A DNA stretch of 64,000 nucleotides from Gibbula magus (taxonomy: Eukaryota > Mollusca > Gastropoda > Trochida > Trochidae), in NCBI GenBank assembly GCA_936450465.1, contig OW388305.1, positions 53,062,625-53,126,624 of the forward strand. Reading direction: 5' to 3'. A program made the position numbers and the translations under genes. A model generated the notes under the pieces. The model worked only from the letters and a program-made list of their open reading frames with translations. It made no database searches and was not told the origin of the DNA. Shown piece after piece: positions 23,714 to 35,681 of the stretch. Position 1 is the first letter of the stretch, and every line of letters starts with the position of its first letter.

Positions 23714-24292
23714 AGGATTCTTTTACACGAAACACCTTGGTGACCTTAAGTTGCTAAGGTAGAACCAGTTCAATGTTAAAAGATGTTACTAAGGTTAACA
23801 CTAAGGTGACCTGAAGTCACTAAGGTCGCCTTAGTTCAATGTTAAATCATGGTACTAATGTTAACACTAAGGTGACCTGAAGTCACTAAGGTAGCCTTAG
23901 TTCAATGTTAAATCATGGTACTAATGTTAACACTAAGGTGACCTGAAGTCACTAAGGTAGCCTTAGTTCAATGTTAAATCATGGTACTAATGTTAACACT
24001 AAGGTGACCTGAAGTCACTAAGGTAGCCTTAGTTCAATGTTAAATCATGGTACTAATGTTAACACTAAGGTGACCTGAAGTCACTAAGGTAGCCTTAGTT
24101 CAATGTTAAATCATGGTACTAATGTTAACACTAAGGTGACCTGAAGTCACTAAGGTAGCCTTAGTTCAATGTTAAATCATGGTACTAATGTTAACACTAA
24201 GGTGACCTGAAGTCACTAAGATAGAACCAGTTCAATGTTAAAAGATGACACTAAGCTTAACCTTAGTGTTAAGGTTGTTTTGTGTAACAGCC
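23714..24292. mobile_element. MITE whose core has expanded into a 66-bp tandem array
   Basis: Outer ends TTTTACACGAAACACCTTGG and GGTTGTTTTGTGTAACAGCC are inverted repeats. Between them, seven units of about 66 bp (ACTAAGGTGACCTGAAGTCA, CTAAGGTAGCCTTAGTTCAA, TGTTAAATCATGGTACTAAT, GTTAAC) run head to tail. An unexpanded relative is at 60710-60820. Confidence 0.8.
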
Positions 24293-24596
24293 CCCTAACC
24301 GTTTAGCGCCACCTACATAAGCAGATCTAGGAATTATAAAGGTGGTTGGATGTGTTCACAAAGATATTGTAGACGGGAGAGGCTCGTCAAATCATCCCCT
24401 CTCTGAATCACCCACTACATGTACACAATCGATTATTCTTCTACTCAAGGATTAGAATGGCCATGGAACAGAATTATCTTCAAATAAAACTAAACATATA
24501 TTAAGCTTCTGAGGTCTTGCTCTGCTACAGTTTAAATCTACCTCATTCTGCTGGAGGGAATGTGGAATTGTTTACTGAGGAATGTAAGAAACCATG

Positions 24597-24840
24597 GATG
24601 TAGCTCAGTTGGTAGAGCGTCCACTCATCACCAAGCAGGTTGGGGTTCGATTTCTGTCCATGTCATACCAAAATACGTAAAAAAAAATGGGAGTTGTTGC
24701 TACCTAGCTTGGCGCTCAGCTTTATAAGGATAAAATAACGCTTTAACTGGTGCTGCACTGTGGCTGCCGGGTGCCAAAGGCACAGAAATAATTTCCAATT
24801 ACTTTGAAATGAGGACAATAAAGTGTTATTATAATCATTA
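24597..24840 (+). mobile_element. tRNA-derived SINE, family B, copy 2
   Basis: Head ATGTAGCTCAGTTGGTAGAG is a good A-box and GGGGTTCGATTTC a B-box. The body (GGAGTTGTTGCTACC, CTTGGCGCTCAG, GTGGCTGCCGGGTGCCAAAG) and 3' ATGAGGACAATAAAGTGTTA match 2033-2275. The tRNA-like head is the better preserved of the two. Confidence 0.8.
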
Positions 24841-25169
24841 AGTGGACTTTGTGTTTGCAAAGTATATATTTACTTTTCAATATACTTTTCTGTCATCATA
24901 AAACTGCTAATATTGCTACAATAATATGCATTTAAAAAGACCAATATGACACAATAAATGATCTGTAGATTTTATATCAACTTTTTATAGTTTGTTTGCT
25001 GATCAGTATGATAATGAAATTATCATTTAGATGGCATTTATATCTTTACACAATCATTTATGTTGATAGACTGTTATGGTACATGATACACCATATGGTG
25101 TTAATGATTCTCAGTACACATGACAGACAGAGGGTAGTAAGTGCATATTTACAGTGAAGTGATTTGATT

Positions 25170-25400
25170 TCTTGTGGTGTCACCCTGGGTAAGTGACTTA
25201 GTTCGAAGTGTGCTTCTGTCCACCCAGCAGTAAATTGGGTACCCGGTATGATGCGATGGTAGTCTGAATTTGAACCTTGAGTGCCCGACAGGCGGACGGT
25301 TGTATTCTCCTCTGTACTTGTTGACCCGGGTGTGATGTTGGCAAACGCTTTGAGCGTGCAATGTGCATGATTAAGTGCACTATATAAATGGAATATTAGT
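25170..25400 (+). mobile_element. SINE 3' region (family D fragment)
   Basis: GTCACCCTGGGTAAGTGACTT, TCCACCCAGCAGTAAATTGG, GTACCCGG and GCAAACGCTTTGAGCGTGCA ... AAGTGCACTATATAAATGGAA resemble the conserved 3' portion of broad SINE families. The tRNA head is missing. Simple TATA-rich repeats follow at 25560-25620. Confidence 0.5.
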
Positions 25401-26269
25401 CATGTGACACACTTGCTGTAATAATAATCTATATATCCGAACAGAATTTTCAGATTGTCAATTTTAGTTTGAGGTAAAATAATGCCTTAGATATTGCAGT
25501 GTTATCTATGTGATATAGACATCACCTTCCTGTTTCAGTGTCAGGTGAAGCGTGGCTTGAGACTTATATGTATATATAGGTATAAATGTATATATAGATG
25601 TATATATACAGTATATTTCAGAGTATCCATGTCAGTGTTCGAGAGTGAAGAAATACCTCATGTTGGGGTGAATGACATTGTGTAATTTGAATCTCAAAGA
25701 ATTTCTCATTTCTAATATTCCAGATGTGCACATATGAGAGAGGATTAGAGATCATGTTATTTGAATTTTAAGGGTTTTTATGTAAATTTAAGCTTATTTT
25801 CACTAAAACATAAATTACTTGTACATATTTGAAAGAGGTAAAGAGTATCAGCATTATCATGAAGATGTTTAGGTTATCAGGCCTATAGAGCGGGGTTCAC
25901 AGAGTTGGGTAACTTGTACCCAATCCATACTTCTTGATTTATATGTTTAAATCAAATCAAAGTCGTTTTCTGTTTATCCAAGGACATCAAAAAGTTAACT
26001 TTGAGCCTGTCAGGGATCACTGATTAAGAATAATGGAATTTGGTTCTGTCATGAATTATGTATATGTTATTAGAGCATAGATTTACTTTAATCATCATGT
26101 GCTTGCATTTTTAGTAGAGGATGCTATTTAGGTTAGGTTAGGGAACTTATTAGATAGATTTTGGTACTTATTCTTTATTTATACATCTGAGCAAGGAATT
26201 TTCCATGTGTGAGGAATGCATGTCCTTTTGAATATACATTTGTACAACTATGTTGGTCTTAGTACATGC

Positions 26270-26836
26270 TTATTATCCCACCGATATTACATACCGTGGG
26301 ATATATTCATCACACCGTCCATCTGTCCGTCCGTCCGTAATCATTTCGTTTCCGGAGCAGAACTCGAAAACCGTTCATCATATCTTCCTGAAATTTGCAT
26401 GTGTATTCCACTAATTGAAGTGGTGCCTTTTGATATTTTCAGATTTCTGAATTTTTTTTTTTTCCTTTCCATAGAAACTTGTTGAATTTGGACTTTGTCA
26501 GAGACAGGTTCGTTTCCGGAGCATAGCTCCAAAACCGTTCATCATATCTTCCTGAAACTTTGCATGTGTATTACCCATTAACTGAAGGGGTGCCTTTTGA
26601 TATTTCAGATTTTTTCTGAAAAATTAATTTTTTTCTGTTTCCATAGAAACATGAGAGGGATGTTGGTTGTTGTTGATTTTGACTGCTTCTGGAGCAGAAG
26701 TCTAAAACCCTTAACATACCTGAAACTCAGCATCTGTAATACCCAATAACTGAAGTACGTTACACAAGTATCTGTCAAAGATGTGTTTTACAAATTTTGT
26801 GGAACCGGTGGGATATGTCATCTTCTGATGACTCTT
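26270..26836. mobile_element. CCGTCCGTCCG-type element, copy 1
   Basis: Ends TTATCCCACCGATATTACAT and GGTGGGATATGTCATCTTCTG. Internal CGTTTCCGGAGCAGAACTC, CATATCTTCCTGAAA, TGCCTTTTGATATTTTCAGA and TTTCCATAGAAAC are repeated two to three times. The copy at 29388-29925 has the same ends and order. Non-coding. Confidence 0.7.
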
Positions 26837-27037
26837 GTTCACTTACCGGATAATCATTATGAACTTTGTCGAGATTATTGGCACCTAATTTGATTTGACC
26901 ATTGAAAATCTGCTTGATATCTTTCTGTTCCCAATGTTGCAGTCTTTGGTGTTGATAGGTTTGCTTCCCCTTCTGGAATGTCATAACAATAAGACACCAA
27001 GGAGTTAGTTAGCAATACAACAGATGCAAAATAATAG

Positions 27038-27374
27038 CAGGCCTCAAAATAGCATCCAATTTGGGAGCATTTGCTCCTTATTTTTTCAGTTTGCTCCCTG
27101 TAATTTTGAGTTAGGAGCACACCTGCTCCTTGACAAAATTTGGGGTCCACTAAAAAAAAACATTAGTCTTCACCAAATAAAACCATTATCCGTTACAATT
27201 GCTTCAAAATGGTATTAAATATTATCTAGCTTACAGTTTTATGCTTGTATTAATTACTATATAGTAATTTTCATTAATGTTATATTTGTGCTCCTTGCAA
27301 TTTTCTTTTTCTCCTAGGAATAATATGTTAGGAGCGTGTCCGCTCCTTGAAATTTTTGTTTACTTTGAGGCCTG
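27038..27374. mobile_element. hAT-type MITE with 5-bp target duplication
   Basis: Ends CAGGCCTCAAAATAG and its near reverse complement TACTTTGAGGCCTG, flanked by AATAG at 27033-27037 and 27375-27379. The 5-bp duplication matches that of the large hAT element at 37900-44058. 337 bp, with repeated TAGGAGC/GCTCCT motifs inside. Confidence 0.8.
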
Positions 27375-27661
27375 AATAGTTTATAAATTATATTATTATA
27401 TTATAAATATATTATAAATTATGTGCCCATATACAAGTTTGGATCTCGTGTTCTCCCCTTTTATTGCAGAAAATAGCTTCAATGTGCTGACATCTTTTAA
27501 TACAACAAGTCAAGGCAAACCCTGACCCTCCATATGTAATGGGTACATTCTACTGTAAGGTCAAAGCCAGATGACCAATCAGCTATTCAAAGAAATTTTA
27601 CAAGACTGTATGAAGTTCCATCATTTCTTACACCATATTTACCTGTATTTTTTTGTTTCAG

Positions 27662-27790
27662 TGTATAAGCGTACTGCTGAAGTATGGGTGTGACCGGAGT
27701 ATCACAGACAACAAGGGGCTGACTGCAGCGGAACTAGCCGAGAAGTGCAACCACTCACAGTGTGCAACTCTCATCAACTCTCACGTCTCC
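27662..27790 (+). CDS. espin-like protein, exon with last ankyrin repeat
   Basis: This is a 43-codon exon, phase 0 at both ends, bounded by TTTTTTGTTTCAG at the acceptor and GTATGT at the donor. It encodes the second half of an ankyrin repeat: LLKYGCDRSITDNKGLTAAE, then LAEKCNHSQCATLI, matching the D.xG.TA..LA...GH..C pattern that ends ankyrin arrays. Joined to the next five exons it gives one uninterrupted frame whose C-terminal motifs identify the espin family (vertebrate ESPN/ESPNL; Drosophila forked). These proteins bundle parallel actin filaments in microvilli, stereocilia and bristles. Earlier ankyrin repeats expected in the family were not found upstream in the window; they may lie beyond its start. 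The exon is confident; the family name rests mainly on the exons at 61056-61211 and 63906-63985. Confidence 0.8.
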
Positions 27791-29387
27791 GTATGTACAG
27801 TAAACTCTTACTTACTTACTTACTTACATACTTACTTACTGACAGATTACAAATGCATGAGAATGGTATGAAATGAGGATTTGCAAACCAAACATGAGGG
27901 GAGTAAATACTTGATTTTTAAATAAACAGACTTTATTGAAGTGGTGGATGTTAGTGATACAAATTAGTAATGGACATTTTTTATGTTTCTGATGTACTAA
28001 TTCGTTCAACTTGTTTGGATGATTTTGCCTGTACTTGTTCCAAAGCATTTTCAGAATACTATTTTGATCTACGATGTCCTCTAAATAGTTCATTAAAGAC
28101 GAGTCATCCCTGTTGCAATCTTCCTGGGGTAGAACTAGGTTATCTATCTACCGTATGCATGGTGGTAGAAACTCTCCAACACCCTCAACCACTTCCTCTT
28201 CCATTTCCTGTTCCTGTTCAGTGAGACAGTGAGCGGGAGGGATACCGTATGACATTTTTGTTCTTCAAAAGTCCACACTCACTATATTTTATGAATGTAT
28301 TGTATGTGCACCCTCTCGGAAATAGGGTCTTAATTAAAGCTTCAATGTTCCCTTTTGCAATTTTCACATTTCACCTGTACCCCTATCGTGCTAAGCTGTA
28401 AATTTTCAGGTAAATTTTGACATTAAATAAGTAAGTAAATCACTAAATCAACATAAATTCTCAAACACTAATCTATCAGTTTCCTGTGAGCGTCACTGTT
28501 GTCGGTTCTTGACGTAGATCCAATGGAGGATATAAGGTGTAGAGTTGATTTATTGCAGTATTAGATCTGCTAGTGTCTGTATCTCATTTGTGAAAGGAAG
28601 ATTTCTCCAACTCTACACAAAGTAAACAAGACCACCTGTAAAGTAAACATTAGACTGTCATTCAGGTTCACCATAGACATGTGTCAAATTATAATAGAAG
28701 CCATTTTGCATCCCTGTCATTCTGTTCATAAAATCTTGACATGCTATTTTCTGTGTGCCTTGAATCAGCATTTTTGTAGACTTGATTCTCTTTTGCAGAT
28801 TACTCTGTAATTCATTCTTTCTCAAAGACATGATTAGAGTTCGGAGGTATTTTTGTTTTTATTAATTTTTAATGATACAGACTTTGTCTGGTCTCTCCCA
28901 AAGTCAATAATGTTTCTCAATTTTTATGTTCTCTTTCAAACTCCTTTCTTCACCTTTAGTGCACATCAAGTCGTGTTCAGCTCTGTCAGCCATTTTGTGT
29001 TTCACAATGTTCATACTTGTAAATTCTGAATTTATTATTTTAACCATTGTGTTTAGTTCCATGTTCCTGTTTTGATTTTCTCTCCCTGTAGTTTCTGTAG
29101 TTTCTGAGACATTATTGGAGATCAGATACAGGAATCATGGAAACATCTTTCTAGCTGAGTATGCAATGAAGAATAGAGATAATTTTATGGATATACAACT
29201 TCTATATTCTTTGAAGGCAATGTTTTGACATAGATTCTAATGTTGTTGTCAGAAGTGATCAGAAGTTGTAATATCCATAAAATTGTCTCTATCATCACCT
29301 GAACTTCTAGAATGTGTATGCAATGTCTCTTAGATCTTGGTATAATACATATGGGAAATATGAAAGGTTTGTAAAAATAATTATTAT
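27791..29387 (+). other. intron, no other feature recognised
   Basis: Intron between the first two exons. An (ACTT)n simple repeat lies at 27811-27840. The frames at 27836-28224 have no domain or splice support. Confidence 0.5.
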
Positions 29388-29925
29388 CCCACCAGTAAGT
29401 AATACTGTTGGATATAGTCGTTGCCCTGTCCGTCCATCCGTCCGTAGTCATTTTGTTTCCGGAGCAAAACTCAAAAAACATTCATGATATCTTTCTGAAA
29501 CTTCCCATGTGTATTAACCACCTACAGAAGTGGTGCCTTTTGATATTTTGAGATTTCTGAAATAAATTTGTTTTTCGTTTCCATAGAAACGTGTTGAATT
29601 GTTCAGAGACAGGTTCGTTTCCGGAGCACTGCTCCAAAACTCTTTATCATATCTTCCTGAATCTTTGCATGTGTATTACCCACTAACTGAAGTAGTACCT
29701 TTTGATATTTTCAGATTTCTGAAATGGTTTTTTTCCCGTTCCCATAGAAACGTGTTTGATTTACTTCAGTAGCAGAACTCCAAAACCCTTCATCACATCT
29801 GAAACTCAGCATGTGTATTACCAACTAACTGAAGTAGTAGTTATACAATTATCTGTCAAAGATGTGTTTTACAAATTATGTGGGACCAGTGAGATATGTC
29901 ATCTTCTGATGACTCTTGTTTAGAA
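29388..29925. mobile_element. CCGTCCGTCCG-type element, copy 2
   Basis: Ends TTATCCCACCAGTAAGTAAT and GTGAGATATGTCATCTTCTG with the same internal motifs as 26270-26836. Lies within the espin-like gene intron. Confidence 0.7.
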
Positions 29926-30314
29926 ATCCAATGACTTCAGATTAAATGATTAGATAAGAATATGTGAGACAACCACCGTCAAGAGAATAAATTTCTAATG
30001 ATTGAGACCACATTTTCAGAATTGCTCAAGTCTCAGTATAAATAATAGCAGTTGATGACATTGATACCTAATCACAAGGTGAGCCTCATATAGAACTGAT
30101 ATAATACTGAACTGATAAGCTGTCGGTATCTGCTCCCAATAAAGCAGATAACAGATGGTACATCACCACTGTCGACTTCCTGTCTGAAAGTGTAGTTCAG
30201 GTAATATGTTGTAAATCACTTTTCTTTTCTGTTCAATAAATAAGGACTTAATCCTTATACAGGAAGTTACTTGTAGTATGAAGTATGAAATTATGTTTAT
30301 TGGTGCTTCCTTTA

Positions 30315-30565
30315 TCGAATCCCGCCAGGGTCACGGCAACTTTGTCTGCAGTAGAGAACTGTTCTACACGCAGTTTGGGTGCAATGCTACACTGAATTTC
30401 AGCGTAGTACCATCCATGGTTCGCTAGTTCCAGCCGCTGCTCACAGGTTTCACCGCAATGCATAGCCACATGACGTTGTGGGCTTTCTCCCTGCAATAAT
30501 ACTAGCAGCCGTGATATAAGTTAAATACTCTTGAAAGCGGCATTAAACCCCAACTCACCTTCCTT
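30315..30565 (+). mobile_element. family A SINE, 5' truncated
   Basis: Begins in the B-box (GAATCCCGCCAGGGTCACGG), standard body, ends AAAGCGGCATTAAACCCCAAC. Same orientation as the surrounding gene. Confidence 0.82.
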
Positions 30566-30783
30566 AATCACTGAATTTGCAAACTGGCATCTGTGTCATA
30601 AGTTAGGAAATTAAAAATGAGCTTCGTGGTGCGGAGTTCAGCGTGGTATCCTCAGTATCCTCTGAGGCGTGTATAGCGTGAACCAGGGAATATAGTATTT
30701 GGCAGCGTATAACAGTAATGGGGATTCATGTCACTGGAGTGACAATTGCTTGTTATTATCAATGTACCTGTTTCCTGTTCCAG

Positions 30784-30907
30784 ACTGTTGAACCAAGCGC
30801 TGTTGTTGCCTCTGCAGTTCCCAGCACCAGTCGAGGAGCAACACAAAGATACTCTCAGATCAACGGTTTCCAAGGACAACGGCCATCGTATAACAGGCCT
30901 CCCTCAG
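30784..30907 (+). CDS. espin-like protein, second exon in window
   Basis: This 124-nt exon follows CCTGTTTCCTGTTCCAG and ends at CCCTCAG before GTATGAG. It begins in phase 0, continuing the preceding exon, and ends in phase 1. The 41 codons encode a disordered Ser/Ala/Arg-rich linker (TVEPSAVVASAVPSTSRGAT, then QRYSQINGFQGQRPSYNRPPS) with no globular motif, as expected for the region between the ankyrin repeats and the actin-binding part of an espin-type protein. Support comes from consensus splice sites and frame continuity with the exons at 27662 and 58328; the sequence itself is not diagnostic. The following intron is 27.4 kb and contains the nested transposon block. Confidence 0.7.
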
Positions 30908-31061
30908 GTATGAGATAACAGTCCACCACAATACATTGTAATACTTAAAGACCCTCTGAACCCCAATTGTCTTCTGATCTCAAATAGCTCAACACAAATT
31001 GATCAAAATTGAATATCGAGAAAAATGAATATCCAAAGCTTGCCAATGGTAAAAAGTGGTT

Positions 31062-31348
31062 CAGGGGCGGATCTAGAGGGTGGGTGCAGGGGTGCGCACC
31101 CCCCCTTTTTGCCACAGAGAAGGTACATTTACACCGTATATTTACAATATTTTTCACTAAACATAACCCCCCCCCTGAGAACATTTTGGAATGATATGAA
31201 TTGAATATTCCTCTTAGCTTAAACCCCCCCCCCCCCCCCCCCCCCCCCATATATTTACAATATATATATAATAATAAAATTATATATAATTTATTCGAGG
31301 TCTGGAAAAGTCCACCCCCTGTTTCCAAAAAAGCTGTATCCGCCCCTG
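31062..31348. mobile_element. hAT-like MITE (CAGGGGCGGATC ends) with poly-C tract
   Basis: Ends CAGGGGCGGATCTAG and GTATCCGCCCCTG, flanked by GTGGTT at 31056-31061 and 31349-31354. A run of more than 20 C residues sits at about 31225-31248. The 148-aa minus frame across it reads the poly-C as glycine and is not a gene. Confidence 0.8.
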
Positions 31349-31647
31349 GTGGTTTCAGTCTGAACATTACACGAGTATCATAATGAGACAAGCTGTTAGT
31401 GAGGTGTGATCAAGATAAATGACATCATGACTCGATAACCAGTATTGATATTGTTCACCCATTTAGTGATGAACCTTGGCTATTACTACTGAACTTTGAT
31501 AGTAAATGTCAGACTTACTTTCCAGAGGCTGGAGTTCAGTAGACAACATTAATTGCCTTAGCCAGAATCTTATAGGTAGTTAATTTGACTCAGAACTGAG
31601 AGAACTCATGATTATGTCTCACATATTTGCTCTTTGACTCCATTCTA

Positions 31648-32985
31648 AGAGCTCCAGGGATGCTGTGTTAGACTCTGGTCTAGGAACATGTTCTCCAGGG
31701 ATGCTGTGTAAGACTCTGGTCTAGGAACATGTTCTCCAGGTATGCTCTGTAAGACTCTGGTCTAGGAACATGTTCTCCAGGGATGCTGTGTAAGACTCTG
31801 GTCTAGGAACATGTTCTCCAGGGATGCTGTGTAAGACTCTGGTCTAGGAACATGTTCTCCAGGTATGCTCTGTAAGACTCTGGTCTAGGAACATGTTCTC
31901 CAGGGATGCTCTGTAAGACTCTGGTCTAGGAACATGTTCTCCAGGGATGCTGTGTTAGACTCTGGTCTAGGAACATGTTCTCCAGGTATGCTCTGTAAGA
32001 CTCTGGTCTAGGAACATGTTCTCCAGGGATGCTGTGTAAGACTCTGGTCTAGGAACATGTTCTCCAGGTATGCTCTGTAAGACTCTGGTCAAGGAACATG
32101 TTCTCCAGGGATGCTGTGTAAGTCTCTGGTCTAGGAACATGTTCTCCAGTGATGCTCTGTAAGACTCTGGTCAAGGAACATGTTCTCCAGGGATGCTCTG
32201 TTAGACTCTGGTCTAGGAACATGTTCTCCAGGGATGCTGTGTAAGACTCTGGTCTAGGAACATGTTCTCCAGTGATGCTCTGTAAGACTCTGGTCAAGGA
32301 ACATGTTCTCCAGGGATGCTCTGTTAGACTCTGGTCAAGGAACATGTTCTCCAGGTATGCTGTGTAAGACTCTGGTCTAGGAACATGTTCTCCAGGGATG
32401 CTGTGTAAGACTCTGGTCTAGGAACATGTTCTCCAGGGATGCTCTGTAAGACTCTGGTCAAGGAACATGTTCTCCAGGGATGCTCTGTAAGACTCTGGTC
32501 AAGGAACATGTTCTCCAGGGATGCTGTGTAAGACTCTGGTCTAGGAACATGTTCTCCAGAGATGTTCTGTAAGACTCTGGTCAAGGAACATGTTCTCCAG
32601 GGATGCTGTGTAAGACTCTGGTCTAGGAACATGTTCTCCAGGGATGCTGTGTAAGACTCTGGTCTAGGAACATGTTCTCCAGGGATGCTGTGTAAGACTC
32701 TGGTCTAGGAACATGTTCTCCAGGTATGCTCTGTAAGACTCTGGTCTAGGAACATGTTCTCCAGTGATGCTCTGTAAGACTCTGGTCTAGGAACATGTTC
32801 TCCAGGGATGCTCTGTAAGACTCTGGTCTAGGAACATGTTCTCCAAGGATGCTCCGTTAGACTCTGGTCTAGAAACATGTTCTCCAGGTAGGCTCTGTAA
32901 GACTCTGGTCTAGGAACATGTTCTCCAGGGATGCTCTGTAAGACTCTGGTCTAGGAACATGTTCTCCAGAGATGCTGTGTTACAG
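31648..32985. repeat. 41-bp minisatellite, about 32 units
   Basis: The unit reads GGAACATGTTCTCCAGGGAT, then GCTGTGTAAGACTCTGGTCT, then A. Units differ mainly at GGGAT/GGTAT/GTGAT, GCTGTG/GCTCTG and GTCTAG/GTCAAG. Since 41 is not divisible by 3, the minus strand stays open while cycling through three frames, giving spurious frames at 32049-32345 and 32324-32632. Each unit carries the palindrome GAACATGTTC. Confidence 0.95.
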
Positions 32986-33967
32986 GAGTAGTTTAAGCAA
33001 ATCCTTGGTGTCTGTTAGAGCATAATGGTGCTGGTAGTTTGAGTTGGTGAATAGTTGTTTGTTTTTGTTAAATTTGAAAATATATTTTTTAAATTACTCT
33101 GCTATTAATTTCTGCTTTTAATGGTGTGGTATAATTTATTTGTTGTTGCTTTGATTAATTTTGTTGTATGAAAATTTGTAAAATGATAGATTTCATTTAA
33201 TGACTAATAAGAAATACAATTTCAAAACATTTTGATGGCAAATAAATTACATTAAATACTTTATATAAACTTTTTGCAGTCGCCTCAACTTGTTCAGACT
33301 TTGGATACTTTCCGAGTCACTCCAACTACAAAAGTTCTCAAATTCTTGGTGGGTGAGAAATATTGACCTGTGATGTCAGCTGCAATATTCACCATCTAGT
33401 AGTGCAAGAAAATATTATCATCATTAGACATTATCAATATTAGAGCAGATTTCACAATATGAATGTAACAAGTGTAGCAAGTATATACTTTCTCATCTGC
33501 AGTATTTACCATCATGTAGTGCAAGAAATTATTATCATCATTAGACATGAGCATATTTCACCTTAAAGAGTGACAAATCAGCAAAAATCTTTTACTTCGG
33601 ACAGTGATTTGTTAATATGTAACCATTGGTATATCTTAAACTCCCACTACAAATACTGCTATGGCATGTTCAGATCTTACAAAGTATCCTTAATATTTTG
33701 AAATAACTCTACTTTTCCTCTAAATCCTTTTGCGTAAGGCAAGGAAATATTTTCTCTCCTTAACAGTTTGAGAGATACCTGCTTACCACAGATTATCTTA
33801 TACTTGCTCATATACCTCCAAACATTATCATCATCCAGAAAAAGATCAGTTTCCAAAAACAAACTAATATACAACTAATGTTTGTAAACCTAACGTATCC
33901 TTTGGCGCGTGTTGTTCCTAGTTCATATTTGCTGAAGGTCCCAGACCATTGCCAAAATTGGGGGTGG
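32986..33967 (+). other. intron, short duplicated segment only
   Basis: Two related segments at about 33365-33460 and 33495-33565 share AGTAGTGCAAGAAA-like sequence and ATTATCATCATTAGACAT. Nothing else recognised. Confidence 0.45.
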
Positions 33968-34245
33968 CTTCGGATCAAGAGGTCCCGGGTTCGAATCCCG
34001 CCAGGGGCACGGTAACTTTGTCTGAAGTAGAGAACTGTTCTACACGCAGTAAGGTTTGGGTGCAATGCTACACTGAATTTCAGCGTAGTACCGCCCATGG
34101 GTCGCTAGTTCCAGCCGATGCTCGCAGGTTTCACCGCAAGGCATAGCCTCATGGCGTTGCAGTCTTTCTCCCTGCCATAATACTTGCAGCCGCGATATAA
34201 GTGAAATACTCTTGAAAGCGGCGTTAAACCCCAACTCACCTCACC
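33968..34245 (+). mobile_element. family A SINE, 5' truncated
   Basis: Begins GGCTTCGGATCAAGAGGTCC, B-box GGTTCGAATCCCGCC, standard body, ends GAAAGCGGCGTTAAACCCCA then ACTCACCTCACC. Confidence 0.85.
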
Positions 34246-34491
34246 CCATTGCCAAATTGATCTCTTCAGCTGGTCACCTAGGAACAACACTGCTTACTAA
34301 ATTCACTAACAATCAATCTACTTCTGGATGACAACTTCTTTATCGTGAAGTTATGATTACAAAATTACAAAATGTGGTACATTAAAACTTAAAGCAGCAG
34401 TAGTAAAGCAAAGAAGAGAATCGTTAACAGTTTGTTACTATAGTCCTTCAGACTAACGGTCATAACATTTTACCAGCCAAGCCTTTTTATA

Positions 34492-34640
34492 ACCCGCTAC
34501 GAAGTAGTCGCGGGTATATATAGCAGTCAGTTATGATCGGCCATATATCTCTAAAGCGTCACATTATTCTTTCATAACATTGCAGTGGTAGTTGGGGGTA
34601 TATGAGTGAGCTGTGCTCGTTAATTCTCTTGTTCTACTAA
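34492..34640. mobile_element. short relative of the 21270-22230 repeat
   Basis: ACCCGCTACGAAGTAGTCGC with GGGTATATATAGC at the left and GGGGGTATATGAGTGAGCTG then TGCTCGTTAATTCTCTTGTT at the right match the two ends of the longer element; the repeated core is missing. Confidence 0.6.
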
Positions 34641-35681
34641 TTGATAACCCTGATACAGTCAGGCCCCGATAATCTGAACGCTTCCGTTTTCCATCAAAAA
34701 CGTTCGGATAGTGAAATGTACGGACTACTGAAATGAACCAAACAAGATGGAGTTGATTACTTTTGAATCTAGAGACAGACAAGAACGTATTTAGAATATC
34801 TAATGACTTTGACACACTGGATATTTATAACTATCACGCAAAATGAGAAATTTCAATATATTACAGTCACAAATTATTGACACACAATGTAAAGATTTAC
34901 ATTCTTTTTCAGAAGGGATCCTCCTTGGGGTACTTATTGCATAAAATCCTAGATTTTAGATATATGACAGGTTGTAACTATATTTTCCACATAAAATTAG
35001 TTAAAAAACTAAAAAAACGTACTTTGGGTCACCCCTTTCGAGCCTCACCCCTTACGGTTGTCATGCAACCAAGGGCGGTAACTCTAACCTCACCACTTTC
35101 CAATCTGTCATTCTAGTTGACTGGTCGCACAAAGTTTTTGCTCTCAAAGTCTCTGAGTTACGTCTTCCGATCTTGAAGAAAATGGCCCAAAAGCAATCTG
35201 TATGTGTGGTAACTTCTACCTTTTTACAGTAGGGTCGAATGGCTTCACGGTTTTAGTCGTAGATTTCGTGTATTTGTAACTTACTTTCGCGCACATGGCG
35301 GGAAAGTCGACCCAAGATGGCGGCCATTTTTTCTCGATCGATGTTTTTGATCGTGGAATTTGGTTAGATCTGGGCGTTCCACGTTTATATATATATATTT
35401 TGGGGTTTGATATTCGATTTCTGTAAGTATTTCGAATAGCCCACTGGCCTGCATGCAATTTAGAAAATTACATGTTCTTTTTCTTCCAGTGATGTTTAGG
35501 GGTGTGGCCATGTTTGTTTACATATGTACAACTTCGCATTTGCCATTCGCCTCTGCTATTGTTATTTACATGCATGTTACAAAACAATTACATCTCATTC
35601 CCCCATGTATTTGTATATATATTTAATATTATATATACGCATGTTGCAAGGATCGGTCTTGAATGGCTATTTTGTTTCTAG

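Noticed and set aside
24597..24670. Possible tRNA gene (good A-box GTAGCTCAGTTGGTAGAG)
   Set aside because: The acceptor stem does not close and the SINE family B body follows directly, with a second copy at 2033.
30945..31391. 148-codon minus-strand frame with a glycine run
   Set aside because: It spans a hAT-like MITE and its poly-C tract; no domain, no splice support.
32049..32632. Two minus-strand frames of 98 and 102 codons with repeated MFLDQSLTEHPWRT peptides
   Set aside because: They are translations of the 41-bp minisatellite, which stays open while cycling through all three frames.
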